Source of the DNA: an uncultured bacterium
GTDB taxonomy: Bacteria > Planctomycetota > GCA-002687715
Length of the DNA: 64,000 nt
Direction of reading: 5' to 3'
NCBI GenBank assembly: GCA_902826835.1
Contig: CADEGH010000014.1
Span: 46,673-110,672, forward strand
Part shown: positions 1-10,683 of the stretch, in pieces
Layout of the letters: every line of letters starts with the position of its first letter
How positions within the stretch are numbered: position 1 is the first letter of the stretch
Position numbers and translations under genes: made by a program
Notes under the pieces: generated by a model
Databases searched by the model: none
The model's input: the letters and a program-made list of their open reading frames with translations, nothing else
Told to the model about the DNA's origin: nothing

Positions 1-13
1 GGAGGGCTACAGC

Positions 14-1156
14 TTGAAGCGGGTTTACCTGGACCACAACGCAACCTCGCCCCCGGATCCACGGGTCCTCCTCGCGATGGAGCCTTGGCTTCGAGAACAC
101 TGCGGAAACCCGAGCAGTCTCTACGCGGAGGGGAGACTGGCGCGGCGAGCGGTGGAGGATGCACGGGACGAGATTGCCCAAGCGATGGCGGTGCCTGCTC
201 GGGAGATCACGTTCACGAGTGGCGCCACGGAGGCCAACAGCCTCGCGATCTTCTCGGCGCATCAGCACGGGCGGGGTACGCTCGTAGCCTCGGCCATCGA
301 ACATCCGTCTATCTTGGCCGCCGTTAAGCACTTAGGTGAATCCACTGGCCGACCGATCGGCACCCTGGCGGTGGATGAGGCTGGAGTCGTGCGGCTCGAT
401 TCTCTCTACGAAGCCCTCGAACTGAACCCGGCCCTTTTGGCGCTCATGGCCGTCAACAACGAAGTTGGGAGCATTCAGCCCATCGATGCGGTGGCCCGCC
501 AAGTGGCGGGATCAAACATATGGCTCCACGTCGATGCCGTGCAGGCGTGGGGCAAGGCCGACTTCGGGACGCCTCCACCGGGAGTGAGTTCCTTGAGCAT
601 TTCTGGTCATAAGATTGGAGGCCCGAAGGGGATAGGCGCGTTGTGGTGCCACGAGGAATTCCCGATCGCAGCCCTGTTTTGGGGGGGAGGCCAGGAACGC
701 GGTCGCCGCGCCGGGACCGAAAACGTCGCCGGAATCGTGGGGCTGGGTCGAGCGTTCCGGTTGGCCCGGGAGGAACTTTCGGCGCGCCAGGCTCGGCTCT
801 CCGCGCTGGAGTCGGAGTTCCTCGTTGCCTTACACCGGAATGGGGTGAACTTCGAACGCCACGGCCCAGCCACCGCCGCGCTGCGGATTCCCGGAACCCT
901 CAATTTGCGGTTTCCGGGGGTCCGAGGGGAACGCCTCATGATCGCGCTTGACCTGGACGGGGTCGCCATCAGCCTCGGTAGCGCCTGCAGCAGCGGAGCC
1001 GCCGAACCGAGCCCAGTGCTGCGGGCGATGGGAGTCGAAAAACTCCCCAACCTGGAATCGGTGCGCATCAGTTTTGGCGCCACCCAGGCCCTCGGCGAGG
1101 GGACGGAGGCTGCCCAGGTCATCCACGACGTTCTCCGCCTCAAACTCAATTCCTGA
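14..1156 (+). CDS. Cysteine desulfurase, NifS/IscS family
   Basis: PLP enzyme that takes sulfur from L-cysteine as an enzyme persulfide for Fe-S cluster or thiolated-nucleoside synthesis in the cytoplasm. The 380-residue protein has the family N-terminus (YLDHNATS), the PLP lysine in SGHKIGGPKG (Lys200) and the persulfide cysteine in SLGSACSSGA (Cys325), followed by a normal C-terminal small domain. Full family length. The start is a TTG at 14, chosen because GGAGGG at 1-6 lies 7 nt upstream and the N-terminus then matches the family. Upstream context lies outside the window, so it could end an operon. Which subclass (IscS, NifS or SufS) cannot be decided from sequence alone; the short active-site loop with Ser-Ala-Cys-Ser-Ser fits the NifS/IscS group. 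Confidence 0.93.
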   Translation: MKRVYLDHNATSPPDPRVLLAMEPWLREHCGNPSSLYAEGRLARRAVEDARDEIAQAMAVPAREITFTSGATEANSLAIFSAHQHGRGTLVASAIEHPSILAAVKHLGESTGRPIGTLAVDEAGVVRLDSLYEALELNPALLALMAVNNEVGSIQPIDAVARQVAGSNIWLHVDAVQAWGKADFGTPPPGVSSLSISGHKIGGPKGIGALWCHEEFPIAALFWGGGQERGRRAGTENVAGIVGLGRAFRLAREELSARQARLSALESEFLVALHRNGVNFERHGPATAALRIPGTLNLRFPGVRGERLMIALDLDGVAISLGSACSSGAAEPSPVLRAMGVEKLPNLESVRISFGATQALGEGTEAAQVIHDVLRLKLNS

Positions 1157-1555
1157 GAGCACTTGTGGCGGTTCTCCGGTCGCTGCGGCCCAGGTCGATG
1201 CTCCTAAGTTATTTTGTGGCCAGAACTTACGATCGCATCTTTGGCCTGGCTCCCTCCCGCAGCCATCGAGCAACCCGATTAAGAAATCGAGAATGAAAAA
1301 GTGCGGTGCCGCGTCGGGCGTGACTTTTTTGAGAGCCGATCAGTCCCAACCTTAATTCCGCAAAGCACTAACGAGCTTAGGGAGGAGGCGGGGGAGAGCG
1401 GGGGAGAAATTCGACCGCGCGAGGTCTTCCATGCCCTAGGCCCGTCCGTAGATTGCGCGCCGTCTCGAGGGGGACCCATGAGCTCCCCTGGGGACGCCGG
1501 TCCGCCAAGCCCACCTTGGTGGACCTCCTCCGCACTCTTTCCGCTGTTGGTGAGG
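1157..1555. other. Intergenic region upstream of dnaA
   Basis: About 400 bases without a credible gene. It contains mixed GC-rich and AT-containing stretches and would be a natural place for the dnaA promoter, but I see no TTATCCACA-type DnaA box on either strand. Two TTGTGG motifs near 1163 and 1213 match only half a box. No origin can be claimed. Confidence 0.5.
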
Positions 1556-1577
1556 AACCCGCGTTTTTACGCGGGTT
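1556..1577 (+). promoter_or_regulatory. Perfect hairpin abutting the dnaA ribosome binding site
   Basis: Arms AACCCGCG (1556-1563) and CGCGGGTT (1570-1577) form an 8-bp perfect stem with a 6-nt T-rich loop. The dnaA Shine-Dalgarno AGGGGAG starts immediately after at 1578, with the ATG at 1590. A structure this close could limit or shape ribosome access, or be a terminator of upstream transcription. Its role is inferred. Confidence 0.5.
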
Positions 1578-1589
1578 AGGGGAGCTTTC

Positions 1590-3077
1590 ATGTCGGTTGG
1601 GCCCATGCCAGGGACACTCTGGTCGGACGTGTTGAGTCGCGTCCAGGATCGGATCAGCGATCAGCAATTCGAGACATGGTTCCGGGGCGTCGAGCTCCGC
1701 ACCTGCACCGAGGAGCTGATCGAGATCGCGACCCCCAATTCCTTCGCCGGTGAGTGGCTGCAAAAGCGCTACCGGGAAGTGATCCTCGCCGCGGCGAGGG
1801 AGGTCTTCGGTGGGCGCGAACCTGAACTGCGGCTGACCTCGAGTCGAGCCCAGGGAAGCGACTCCAGCATCAACCTCGGGGAAGTCACCGCTCGGCCAGA
1901 GTCGGCCGCTCGCAGCGCTCCGGAGGAAGAAACGGCGTCTCGGGCGGTCGCGGACCTGCTCGCGCGGGTTCAACGGGAGGCGGGAGGTCGTGGTACTTCC
2001 CCCTCGAGACCCTCTGCCACGCTGGCGGCCAAGCCGGCGTTTCGCCAAGTCCTTCTCAGCCCTCGGTATCGCCTCGACAATTTTGTGGCGAGTCCCACGA
2101 GCCGGGTGGCGGTCGCGGCCGCCCAATCGATGGTGCAGGGCCAGGGCCATCGCTACAGCCCGATCTACATCCACGCCGGAACCGGGTTGGGCAAGACACA
2201 CTTACTCCAAGCCATCGCGCAGGGCCTGCGGCTCGAGAACCCCGCGCTTCGGGTGCGCTACGTTCCCTGCGAGCACTTCGTCAACCACTTCATCGCGGCC
2301 GTGGACCAAGGCAAAGTTGAAGCGTTTCGAGCCTTCTACCGCGAAGTCGATGTGCTCTTGATGGACGACGTGCACCTTCTGGCCGGAAAAGACCGGACCC
2401 AGCAGGAGTTTGAGCAGACCTTCGAAGAACTGCACCGCAACCAGGCCCGAATCGTGGTGGCCTCGAACCGTCCCCCCCAGGAGTTGGAGGGGCTGACCGA
2501 CAAACTCGTCAACTTGTTCCAGTGGGGCCTTCTGGCTCCCTTGACGCTGCCACTCTGCGACCAGCGAGCCGAATTGGCCCGCCGATTCGCCGCGGAGCTC
2601 GAGGTTGAACTCTCCGGAGCTGTGACCGACGCGGTGGCCGAGGGCGTGGCCACCAATGTTCGTGAACTCGAAGGGGTCGTGGTTCGGCTGGTTGGGCGTC
2701 GGCTGCTGGCCCAAGTCGAGCCATCGGTGGAACTCGTCCAAGACCTCCTGCGGGACTTGAAGGTGGGTCAGGTCAAAAAGATCCCCTTACCGACGATCTC
2801 GGAGTCCACGGCTCGTTTCTTCCGGGTAGATCTGGGAGAAATGCTCGGGCCCAAGCGAGGCCAAGCCATTTCGCGGGTGCGCCAGATCGCGATGTGGCTC
2901 TGCCGGCGCCTCACCGAGCACAGCTCGGACGAAATCGGGAAGCACTTCGGCGGCCGAGACCACTCCACAGTGCTCTACGGAGTCGAATCGACCGAGGCGC
3001 GGCTGGCCGCGGACCCGGAACTTCGATCTCGGGTTGATCGCCTCCATTCGGAGCTCGCGATCCCGAAGCGCGGCTGA
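1590..3077 (+). CDS. dnaA: Chromosomal replication initiator protein DnaA
   Basis: AAA+ initiator that binds DnaA boxes, melts the origin and helps load the replicative helicase. The 495-residue product has N-terminal domain I (about residues 8-80, with WFRGVEL), a long low-complexity linker (about 85-150), the Walker A motif GTGLGKTH (Lys202), the Walker B/sensor stretch VLLMDDVHLL, and the domain IV DNA-binding signature around DHSTV (Asp457-Val461). The ATG at 1590 has AGGGGAG 5 nt upstream. It is followed 174 nt later by dnaN, the standard order. Slightly longer than many DnaA proteins because of the linker. A perfect hairpin directly precedes its ribosome binding site. Confidence 0.97.
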   Translation: MSVGPMPGTLWSDVLSRVQDRISDQQFETWFRGVELRTCTEELIEIATPNSFAGEWLQKRYREVILAAAREVFGGREPELRLTSSRAQGSDSSINLGEVTARPESAARSAPEEETASRAVADLLARVQREAGGRGTSPSRPSATLAAKPAFRQVLLSPRYRLDNFVASPTSRVAVAAAQSMVQGQGHRYSPIYIHAGTGLGKTHLLQAIAQGLRLENPALRVRYVPCEHFVNHFIAAVDQGKVEAFRAFYREVDVLLMDDVHLLAGKDRTQQEFEQTFEELHRNQARIVVASNRPPQELEGLTDKLVNLFQWGLLAPLTLPLCDQRAELARRFAAELEVELSGAVTDAVAEGVATNVRELEGVVVRLVGRRLLAQVEPSVELVQDLLRDLKVGQVKKIPLPTISESTARFFRVDLGEMLGPKRGQAISRVRQIAMWLCRRLTEHSSDEIGKHFGGRDHSTVLYGVESTEARLAADPELRSRVDRLHSELAIPKRG

Positions 3078-3251
3078 GATCACGGCCAAGACGGCCGTTC
3101 ATCGTCCGACCTCACCGTCCGATCTACCTCTACCGCCCCGGTCGGCGAGCCTTCGGAGCGCTCGCAAGGTGGGTTAAGATCCAAGCCATTAGGGCGACTT
3201 CGGCCACCGAGGACGAGGCCCTCTCGATATCCCGTTCGAAGCGGAGTGCCC

Positions 3252-4355
3252 ATGCGCTTCCAAGTGAGCCGCGCCCAGTTACTCGACGCCGTGACCCTGG
3301 TCAGCACGGTGGTGCCGCCGCGGTCGATCAAGCCGATTCTCCAGAACGTGCGGCTCCTGGTGGATCCCGTGGGGGTCACGCTCTTGGCCACGGACCTCGA
3401 GGTCGCGGTCCGCTATCGACTCGAGGTCGGCCAGGTCACCGAAGGCGGCGACCTGCTTTTGCCCGTCAACAAGCTCGTCGGCATCCTTCGGGAGTCCGTG
3501 AGCGACACCGTCACGGTGGAAGCGTCGGAGCGCTCCGTCAACGTCCGGGCCGGGAAGAGCCATTTCCGCATCCTCTCCGAAGACCCCGACGAATTTCCAG
3601 GCATCCCCAGCTTCACCGATGAAGGCTCCTTCAGTGTCGACCGGGAGTCCTTCCGGACCCTGATTCGCAAGACCTCCTTCGCCGCCGCCCGCGAAAAAAG
3701 CCGCTACGCCTTCAATGGAGTGCGGCTTGAGGTGGAGGGCGACAAGCTCCGGATGATCGGCACCGATGGCAAGAAGATGGCCGTGAAGACGGTCACCCTC
3801 GATTCCCCGGCCGTGGTTGAACGACCACCGGTCATTCCGATCAAGGGCCTCTCCACGATGGAGCGAGTCCTCTCCTCCGAGGATCCGAAGGTCCGCCTCC
3901 TCGTCGACGACAAGCAGGTCATCATGCGATCGGGGCGAGCCGAGGTGGCCACCCGCCTCGTCGAGGGTGCATTTCCCCGGTACGAAAACGTCATACCCAA
4001 AGAAACGCCGCTGCGCATCACGATCGAAAAGGAAGCGCTGGCCCGGGCGTTCCGCCAGGCGGCGGTGCTCACGAACGAAGAGAGCAAGGCGGTACGGATG
4101 ACCATCGAAGATGGTCAACTGGTTCTGTCCTCGCGTGCCGCTGACGTCGGTGAATCCAAGATCGAGGAGCCGATTCAATACGAGGGCGAGGTGATCTCCA
4201 CGGCCTTCAACCCCGACTACGTCCTCGAGGGCCTCAAGGTCATGGATGCCGAGCAGGTCAAATTCTGCTGCTCGGGCAAAGACACGCCCGCTCGCATCGA
4301 CGGCGAGGAAAACTACATCTTCATCGTGATGCCGGTCACGCTGCGAAGCGGTTGA
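3252..4355 (+). CDS. dnaN: DNA polymerase III beta sliding clamp
   Basis: Ring-shaped clamp that tethers DNA polymerase III to DNA and recruits repair factors. The product has 367 residues, the usual length, with three repeated clamp domains; recognisable segments include KPILQNV near residue 30, LATDLE, and the C-terminal VMPVTLR tail common to the family. I chose the ATG at 3252 over an in-frame GTG at 3246 because GGAG at 3243-3246 then lies 5 nt upstream and MRFQVSR is a typical clamp start. It lies between dnaA and a DUF721/DciA-like gene, only 4 nt from the latter, so the two are probably co-transcribed. Confidence 0.96.
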   Translation: MRFQVSRAQLLDAVTLVSTVVPPRSIKPILQNVRLLVDPVGVTLLATDLEVAVRYRLEVGQVTEGGDLLLPVNKLVGILRESVSDTVTVEASERSVNVRAGKSHFRILSEDPDEFPGIPSFTDEGSFSVDRESFRTLIRKTSFAAAREKSRYAFNGVRLEVEGDKLRMIGTDGKKMAVKTVTLDSPAVVERPPVIPIKGLSTMERVLSSEDPKVRLLVDDKQVIMRSGRAEVATRLVEGAFPRYENVIPKETPLRITIEKEALARAFRQAAVLTNEESKAVRMTIEDGQLVLSSRAADVGESKIEEPIQYEGEVISTAFNPDYVLEGLKVMDAEQVKFCCSGKDTPARIDGEENYIFIVMPVTLRSG

Positions 4356-4359
4356 TCGC

Positions 4360-7160
<2,801 letters not shown>

Positions 7161-7167
7161 GGGCGCG

Positions 7168-8577
7168 ATGCCGAGCCTGGGCAGCATCACCTTCCTGCTC
7201 GCGCTCCTGGCCGAAATCGTCGGGATCAGTTGTGCTGCGCATGCCCTCCTGCACAAACGCCGCAATTCCGCCAGCACCCTGGCTTGGATCGTGGTCTGCG
7301 TCGTCCTCCCCGGCCTCGGTGCGTTCTTCTATCTAACGATTGGCCAGGATCGCATCGGCCGAAGGCGCACGTTTCGGCTGCGTCTGGCGAGAGCCCGGTT
7401 TCGGACCCGAAGGACAAGCCGCCGACCGAGCGATCAAGCGGATAACCGGAGCTCGGATACGCACGAGGCCTTGGCTGGTCGGGCGACTACCGAAGGTAAT
7501 CGAGTCGACTTCTTCGGGGAGGCTGAGGAGTTCTACGGGGACCTCCTCCAGTCCATCGGCCAAGCTCGCCACGCCATCGCATTGCAGTTCTACATCTTCG
7601 ACGACGATTCCGTCGGTAGGAGCGTTCGCGCCGCGCTCTGCGAACGCGCATGCGCCGGAGTGGCGGTTCGGGTCCTCTACGACGCAGTGGGCTGTGCGTC
7701 CGTCGATGCGAGCTTCTTCAAACCCCTCGCAGAGGCGGGCGCCGTGGTTTCGCCGTTCATGCCCATGCGACCGCTCCGCCGGCGCTGGCAGATCAACCTC
7801 CGCAACCACCGGAAGTTGGTGATCATCGACGGGCGGTTGGCGTATCAAGGTAGCCTCAACATCAGTGCGAGGCACCTGACAAGATCCGGGGGAACATCAC
7901 TGGATCTCGGATGGAAACTGAGCGGCCCCGTGGTGGGCGAATTGCTCGAGGCCTTTGCCAGCGATTGGTTCTACGCCAACGGCGAAGACGTTCACGATCT
8001 GCCGTGGGAAACCTCCGAACCTAGCGGCTCCGAACGCATCCTCTTGGTCACGAGCGGTCCTGACCAAGACCACGGGCGATTCCACCGACTGTTACTCCAA
8101 ACCCTCTACCGCGCGGAGTCGGAAGTCACGCTGTTTACGCCCTACTTCGTGCCCGACTCCTCACTGACGGACGCAATCGTCGTCGCCGCCCGGCGGGGCG
8201 TGAACGTGCGATTGTGTGTCCCGGAGCGCTCGGATCACCGGCTCGTGGGATGGGCCATGCGAGACCACTTGCGCCACGCCGTCGAGTCGGGAGTGAAAGT
8301 TCTCTTGCATCCGCCCCCGATGATCCACGTGAAGGCGGCAGTGATCGATCGGTCCCTGGTCCTGCTCGGCAGCTCCAACCTGGACTCGAGGAGTCTCTTT
8401 CTGAACTTCGAGACCGACCTCGTGCTGAGTGCCGGCCCCGCGACTGCCGGGCTTCTGACCTGGCTCGATCGGGAACTGGCAGTGGCGAAAAAACTCAGCC
8501 CGTTTCACGAAGGCAAACGCGGCCTTCTGCTGATCCTGGCCCAGCGCCTCGCCGCCCTCTTCTCGCCGATACTTTGA
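7168..8577 (+). CDS. Cardiolipin synthase, phospholipase D family
   Basis: Membrane enzyme expected to join phosphatidylglycerol units (or related phospholipids) into cardiolipin. The 469-residue protein has two N-terminal membrane segments (about residues 5-27 and 36-57, PLDc_N type), then two HKD motifs: HRKLVIIDG (His214, Lys216, Asp221) followed by GSLNI, and HVKAAVID (His387, Lys389, Asp394) followed by GSSNLDSRS. Both catalytic motifs are intact. The ATG at 7168 lies 7 nt after the gyrB stop, so read-through from gyrB is likely. It converges on tatA at its 3' end. The family is clear; the exact lipid specificity is inferred. Confidence 0.9.
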   Translation: MPSLGSITFLLALLAEIVGISCAAHALLHKRRNSASTLAWIVVCVVLPGLGAFFYLTIGQDRIGRRRTFRLRLARARFRTRRTSRRPSDQADNRSSDTHEALAGRATTEGNRVDFFGEAEEFYGDLLQSIGQARHAIALQFYIFDDDSVGRSVRAALCERACAGVAVRVLYDAVGCASVDASFFKPLAEAGAVVSPFMPMRPLRRRWQINLRNHRKLVIIDGRLAYQGSLNISARHLTRSGGTSLDLGWKLSGPVVGELLEAFASDWFYANGEDVHDLPWETSEPSGSERILLVTSGPDQDHGRFHRLLLQTLYRAESEVTLFTPYFVPDSSLTDAIVVAARRGVNVRLCVPERSDHRLVGWAMRDHLRHAVESGVKVLLHPPPMIHVKAAVIDRSLVLLGSSNLDSRSLFLNFETDLVLSAGPATAGLLTWLDRELAVAKKLSPFHEGKRGLLLILAQRLAALFSPIL

Positions 8578-8590
8578 GCGGCAGGTCGAG

Positions 8591-8845
8591 TCAGGACTTG
8601 GGAGTCTCGGCGCGCGCTTTGTCGCGGTCGGCAAGTTCGGCGTCGATGCGTCGATCCGCCTCGCGGTCCATGTCGTTCACTTGATCCTGCATTCCTCGGA
8701 GGCCTTTCTTGAACTCCAAAAGGCCCCGGCCGAGCGATCGGCCGACTTCAGGAAGCTTCGAACCGAAGAGAAGCAGGCCGATGACCAGGATGATCATCAC
8801 CTCGGGGATGCTGAAGTTACCGATGAACAGAAGCGGGGGTCGCAT
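8591..8845 (-). CDS. tatA: Twin-arginine translocase subunit TatA/TatE family
   Basis: Small pore-forming component of the Tat pathway, which exports folded proteins with RR signal peptides. The 84-residue protein has one N-terminal membrane segment (about residues 11-27, PEVMIILVIGLLLFG) followed by the amphipathic helix SKLPEVGRSLGRGLLEFKKG and a charged tail, the standard TatA layout. No tatC is nearby. The next gene upstream on the same strand (27 nt away) encodes a protein with a Tat-like leader, and at least three other proteins in this window appear to be Tat clients. TatB is the alternative; the FGSKLPE motif and short length favour TatA. Confidence 0.88.
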   Translation of the reverse strand: MRPPLLFIGNFSIPEVMIILVIGLLLFGSKLPEVGRSLGRGLLEFKKGLRGMQDQVNDMDREADRRIDAELADRDKARAETPKS

Positions 8846-8872
8846 GGGCGCCCTCCTGGCACGAGCGGGTTT

Positions 8873-9739
8873 TCACCAACGGTTGGCGGCGGAGACACGT
8901 TGGATCGCCGCGTCTTCGCCTTCCATAGGCGAACACTCGAGTCCAACGTAACCACGATACCCTAAATTCGAGAGTTCTCGCAGGACTCTCGGGTAGTGGA
9001 TTTCTCCGGTTCCGGGCTCGTGTCGGCCAGGATGGTCGGCGAGTTGGACGTAGCCCACCTGATCGAACCCCTCCTTCAAGCGACCGCAAAGATCGCCTTC
9101 GGAGATCTGCATGTGGTAAAGATCCCAGTTGATCTTGACCCAAGGGGAGTCGACGGCCCGGCAGATCGCCACCGCGGGAGCACTCCCGTAGAGGCAGTGA
9201 CCCTTGTGGTCCACCCGGATGTTCATGGGCTCAAGAATCAGCATGACTTCGTGCCGCGCCGCAATGGGGGCGGCCCGTTTGAGGCCGGCGATGATGTTCT
9301 GGTGCATCTCCGCCTGCGTCATGCCCGGCTGATCGTCGCCGCCCACGACCGTCATGGCGCGGCATCGCAGCTTCTTCGCAACCAAGCAGGATTCCTCGAT
9401 GCGGGCGACGAAGGTGTCGTGGTTCTTCGGGTCGTTCAGGCCCGGGCGAAAGCCCCAGGCGGTGAACTGAGCGATTTCGATACCCAATTCTTGGGTCAGC
9501 GCCGCGAGCGCCTCCAAGTCTTTGCCCTGATAGGGCCAAAATTCGATCGCGGAGAACCCCGCCTCTTTGGTCTTCCGCACCCGCTCGAGAAAGGGGAGCT
9601 TGTTCCACCACATTTCGACGTTCACCGCGAACTTTGTGTCGCCGCGGTAAGTGGTCGGGCGCTTCGGGGTCGGTGAGGCAACGACTTTGGCGGCAAGCGG
9701 AGAGGTCAGGCCCAAGGCCAGCAGTTCTCGACGATTCAT
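8873..9739 (-). CDS. Exported hydroxypyruvate isomerase-like TIM barrel
   Basis: A 288-residue sugar phosphate isomerase/epimerase (xylose-isomerase-like TIM barrel) close to the hydroxypyruvate isomerase group. It begins with a twin-arginine-type leader (MNRRELLALGLTSPLAAKV), unusual for the cytosolic enzyme but common in planctomycete paralogues. Typical motifs follow: VNVEMWWNKLPFLERV, AIEFWPYQGKDL, ILEPMNIRVDH, VKINWDLYHMQISEGD, VQLADHPGRHEPGTGEI and the final GLECSPM. Glu and Asp residues in LEP, NWD and GEI are where the family binds its metal and substrate. It lies just upstream of tatA on the same strand. The natural substrate is unknown. Confidence 0.85.
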   Translation of the reverse strand: MNRRELLALGLTSPLAAKVVASPTPKRPTTYRGDTKFAVNVEMWWNKLPFLERVRKTKEAGFSAIEFWPYQGKDLEALAALTQELGIEIAQFTAWGFRPGLNDPKNHDTFVARIEESCLVAKKLRCRAMTVVGGDDQPGMTQAEMHQNIIAGLKRAAPIAARHEVMLILEPMNIRVDHKGHCLYGSAPAVAICRAVDSPWVKINWDLYHMQISEGDLCGRLKEGFDQVGYVQLADHPGRHEPGTGEIHYPRVLRELSNLGYRGYVGLECSPMEGEDAAIQRVSAANRW

Positions 9740-9769
9740 GGCTCCAATCTCCGGTGGAAGGAAGATCGA

Positions 9770-10051
9770 TCAAGCCCCAGGCGCCCGCCAGGCCGCGTAG
9801 ATGAAGGCGGGATTGGGCCGGTAGAGAAAAAACGAGCCGACTCCCAGCCCATCCAGGAATCTTCGCGCGCCTTCCCAGGTGAAGTTCGCCCCCATGTAGC
9901 CGGTTCCGCGGCAGAGCTCCTGATCCGGAAGCTCCACAGCTTCGCGTTCCACCGCCTGCTCGCGTTCGTTGATTAAGCGCGCAATCTCTTCTGAGCTCAC
10001 GGTCGGACAATCGATTCCCGCATGGTCACTCGCGTCGCCGAGCAGTTGGAA
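9770..10051 (-). pseudogene. C-terminal part of interrupted methyltransferase
   Basis: This 93-codon segment continues, in the same reading frame, the methyltransferase ORF that stops at a TGA at 10054-10052. Translated through the stop, the join reads PGGEL-stop-FQLLGDASD, where Class I methyltransferases normally have PGG.L.FQ. An Arg codon CGA changed to TGA by one transition would explain it. The downstream part contains YMGANFTWEGARRFLDGLG and ends FIYAAWRAPGA, fitting the last strands of the Rossmann-like fold. A GTG at 10000 could start a 76-residue ORF but this is not a plausible independent gene. It could be a nonsense mutation, readthrough or a sequence error. Confidence 0.65.
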
Positions 10052-10561
10052 TCACAGTTCCCCGCCCGGCGCCAGTGCGACGATGGCGGCTCGGATCCAG
10101 GCTTCGATGACGGATTCCGGGCAATGGATGAAAACCGCGGCCGCGAAGATGAAGTGGTAACGCCGGTCGCGGCAAGAATCCGGCAGGGAGATCCCGTCAC
10201 TCAGGGCGAAGCGGACATTCTCGAGTTCGGAGCAGTTTCGTCGGGCTTCTTCGATATACGTGCTCGAAATGTCGACTCCGGTGTAAGTTCGGACTCGGGG
10301 CGCCAGCGGCCGCGCCAAGCGACCAACTCCACAGCCAATCTCCAGAGTGTGGGCCTCCCGCAGGAACTCCGGCTCGAGTCCGGTGGTGATGAACCCACAG
10401 TCGGCGCGACCGCCGCCGAAGAAACGCAGTTCGTCCGACCAGCCGGGGGCCGAAGCAATGAAAAAGCGACCGTGCGGCGTGCGAGCCCGGGTTTCCCACT
10501 CTTGACGGAGGCGCGCGGCCTCCTGTTGTGCCTCGTTCGACCGGTTCGCGAGACTTGACAT
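10052..10561 (-). CDS. SAM-dependent methyltransferase, truncated by TGA
   Basis: Class I S-adenosylmethionine-dependent methyltransferase (Methyltransf_11/25 type). The 169-residue ORF from ATG 10561 (MSSLANRSN) contains motif I LEIGCGVGRLARPLA, the acidic post-I residue in YTGVDIS, motif II-like FIFAAAVFIHCPESVIEAWI and the start of motif III ALAPGGEL, where it hits an in-frame TGA. The remaining 93 codons of the fold lie directly downstream in the same frame. Without them the enzyme would lack its final strands and is probably inactive unless the stop is an error or suppressed. An upstream extension to 10756 is open but overlaps the divergent gene's leader and looks spurious. Substrate unknown. 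Confidence 0.75.
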   Translation of the reverse strand: MSSLANRSNEAQQEAARLRQEWETRARTPHGRFFIASAPGWSDELRFFGGGRADCGFITTGLEPEFLREAHTLEIGCGVGRLARPLAPRVRTYTGVDISSTYIEEARRNCSELENVRFALSDGISLPDSCRDRRYHFIFAAAVFIHCPESVIEAWIRAAIVALAPGGEL

Positions 10562-10683
10562 CGAGTCGCAGTTTACCTTCCTTCCGTGGTTTCGGCATGG
10601 TCCATGCGCAACGCCGCGCCCTGCCCGGCGCGCGGTGTGCAGGGCGGAAAAGTCCCCGAACCCTCGGAATGGGAGTGGGAAGA

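Noticed and set aside
1157..3251. Origin of replication around dnaA
   Set aside because: Gene order fits, but no DnaA-box cluster or AT-rich unwinding region can be seen; GC-skew was not computed.
9770..10000. Independent 76-residue gene starting at GTG 10000
   Set aside because: It is in the same frame as the interrupted methyltransferase and completes its fold, so it is a fragment.
10052..10054. Selenocysteine reading of the TGA in the methyltransferase
   Set aside because: No SECIS-like hairpin is evident just after the TGA and the expected residue is Arg, not Cys.
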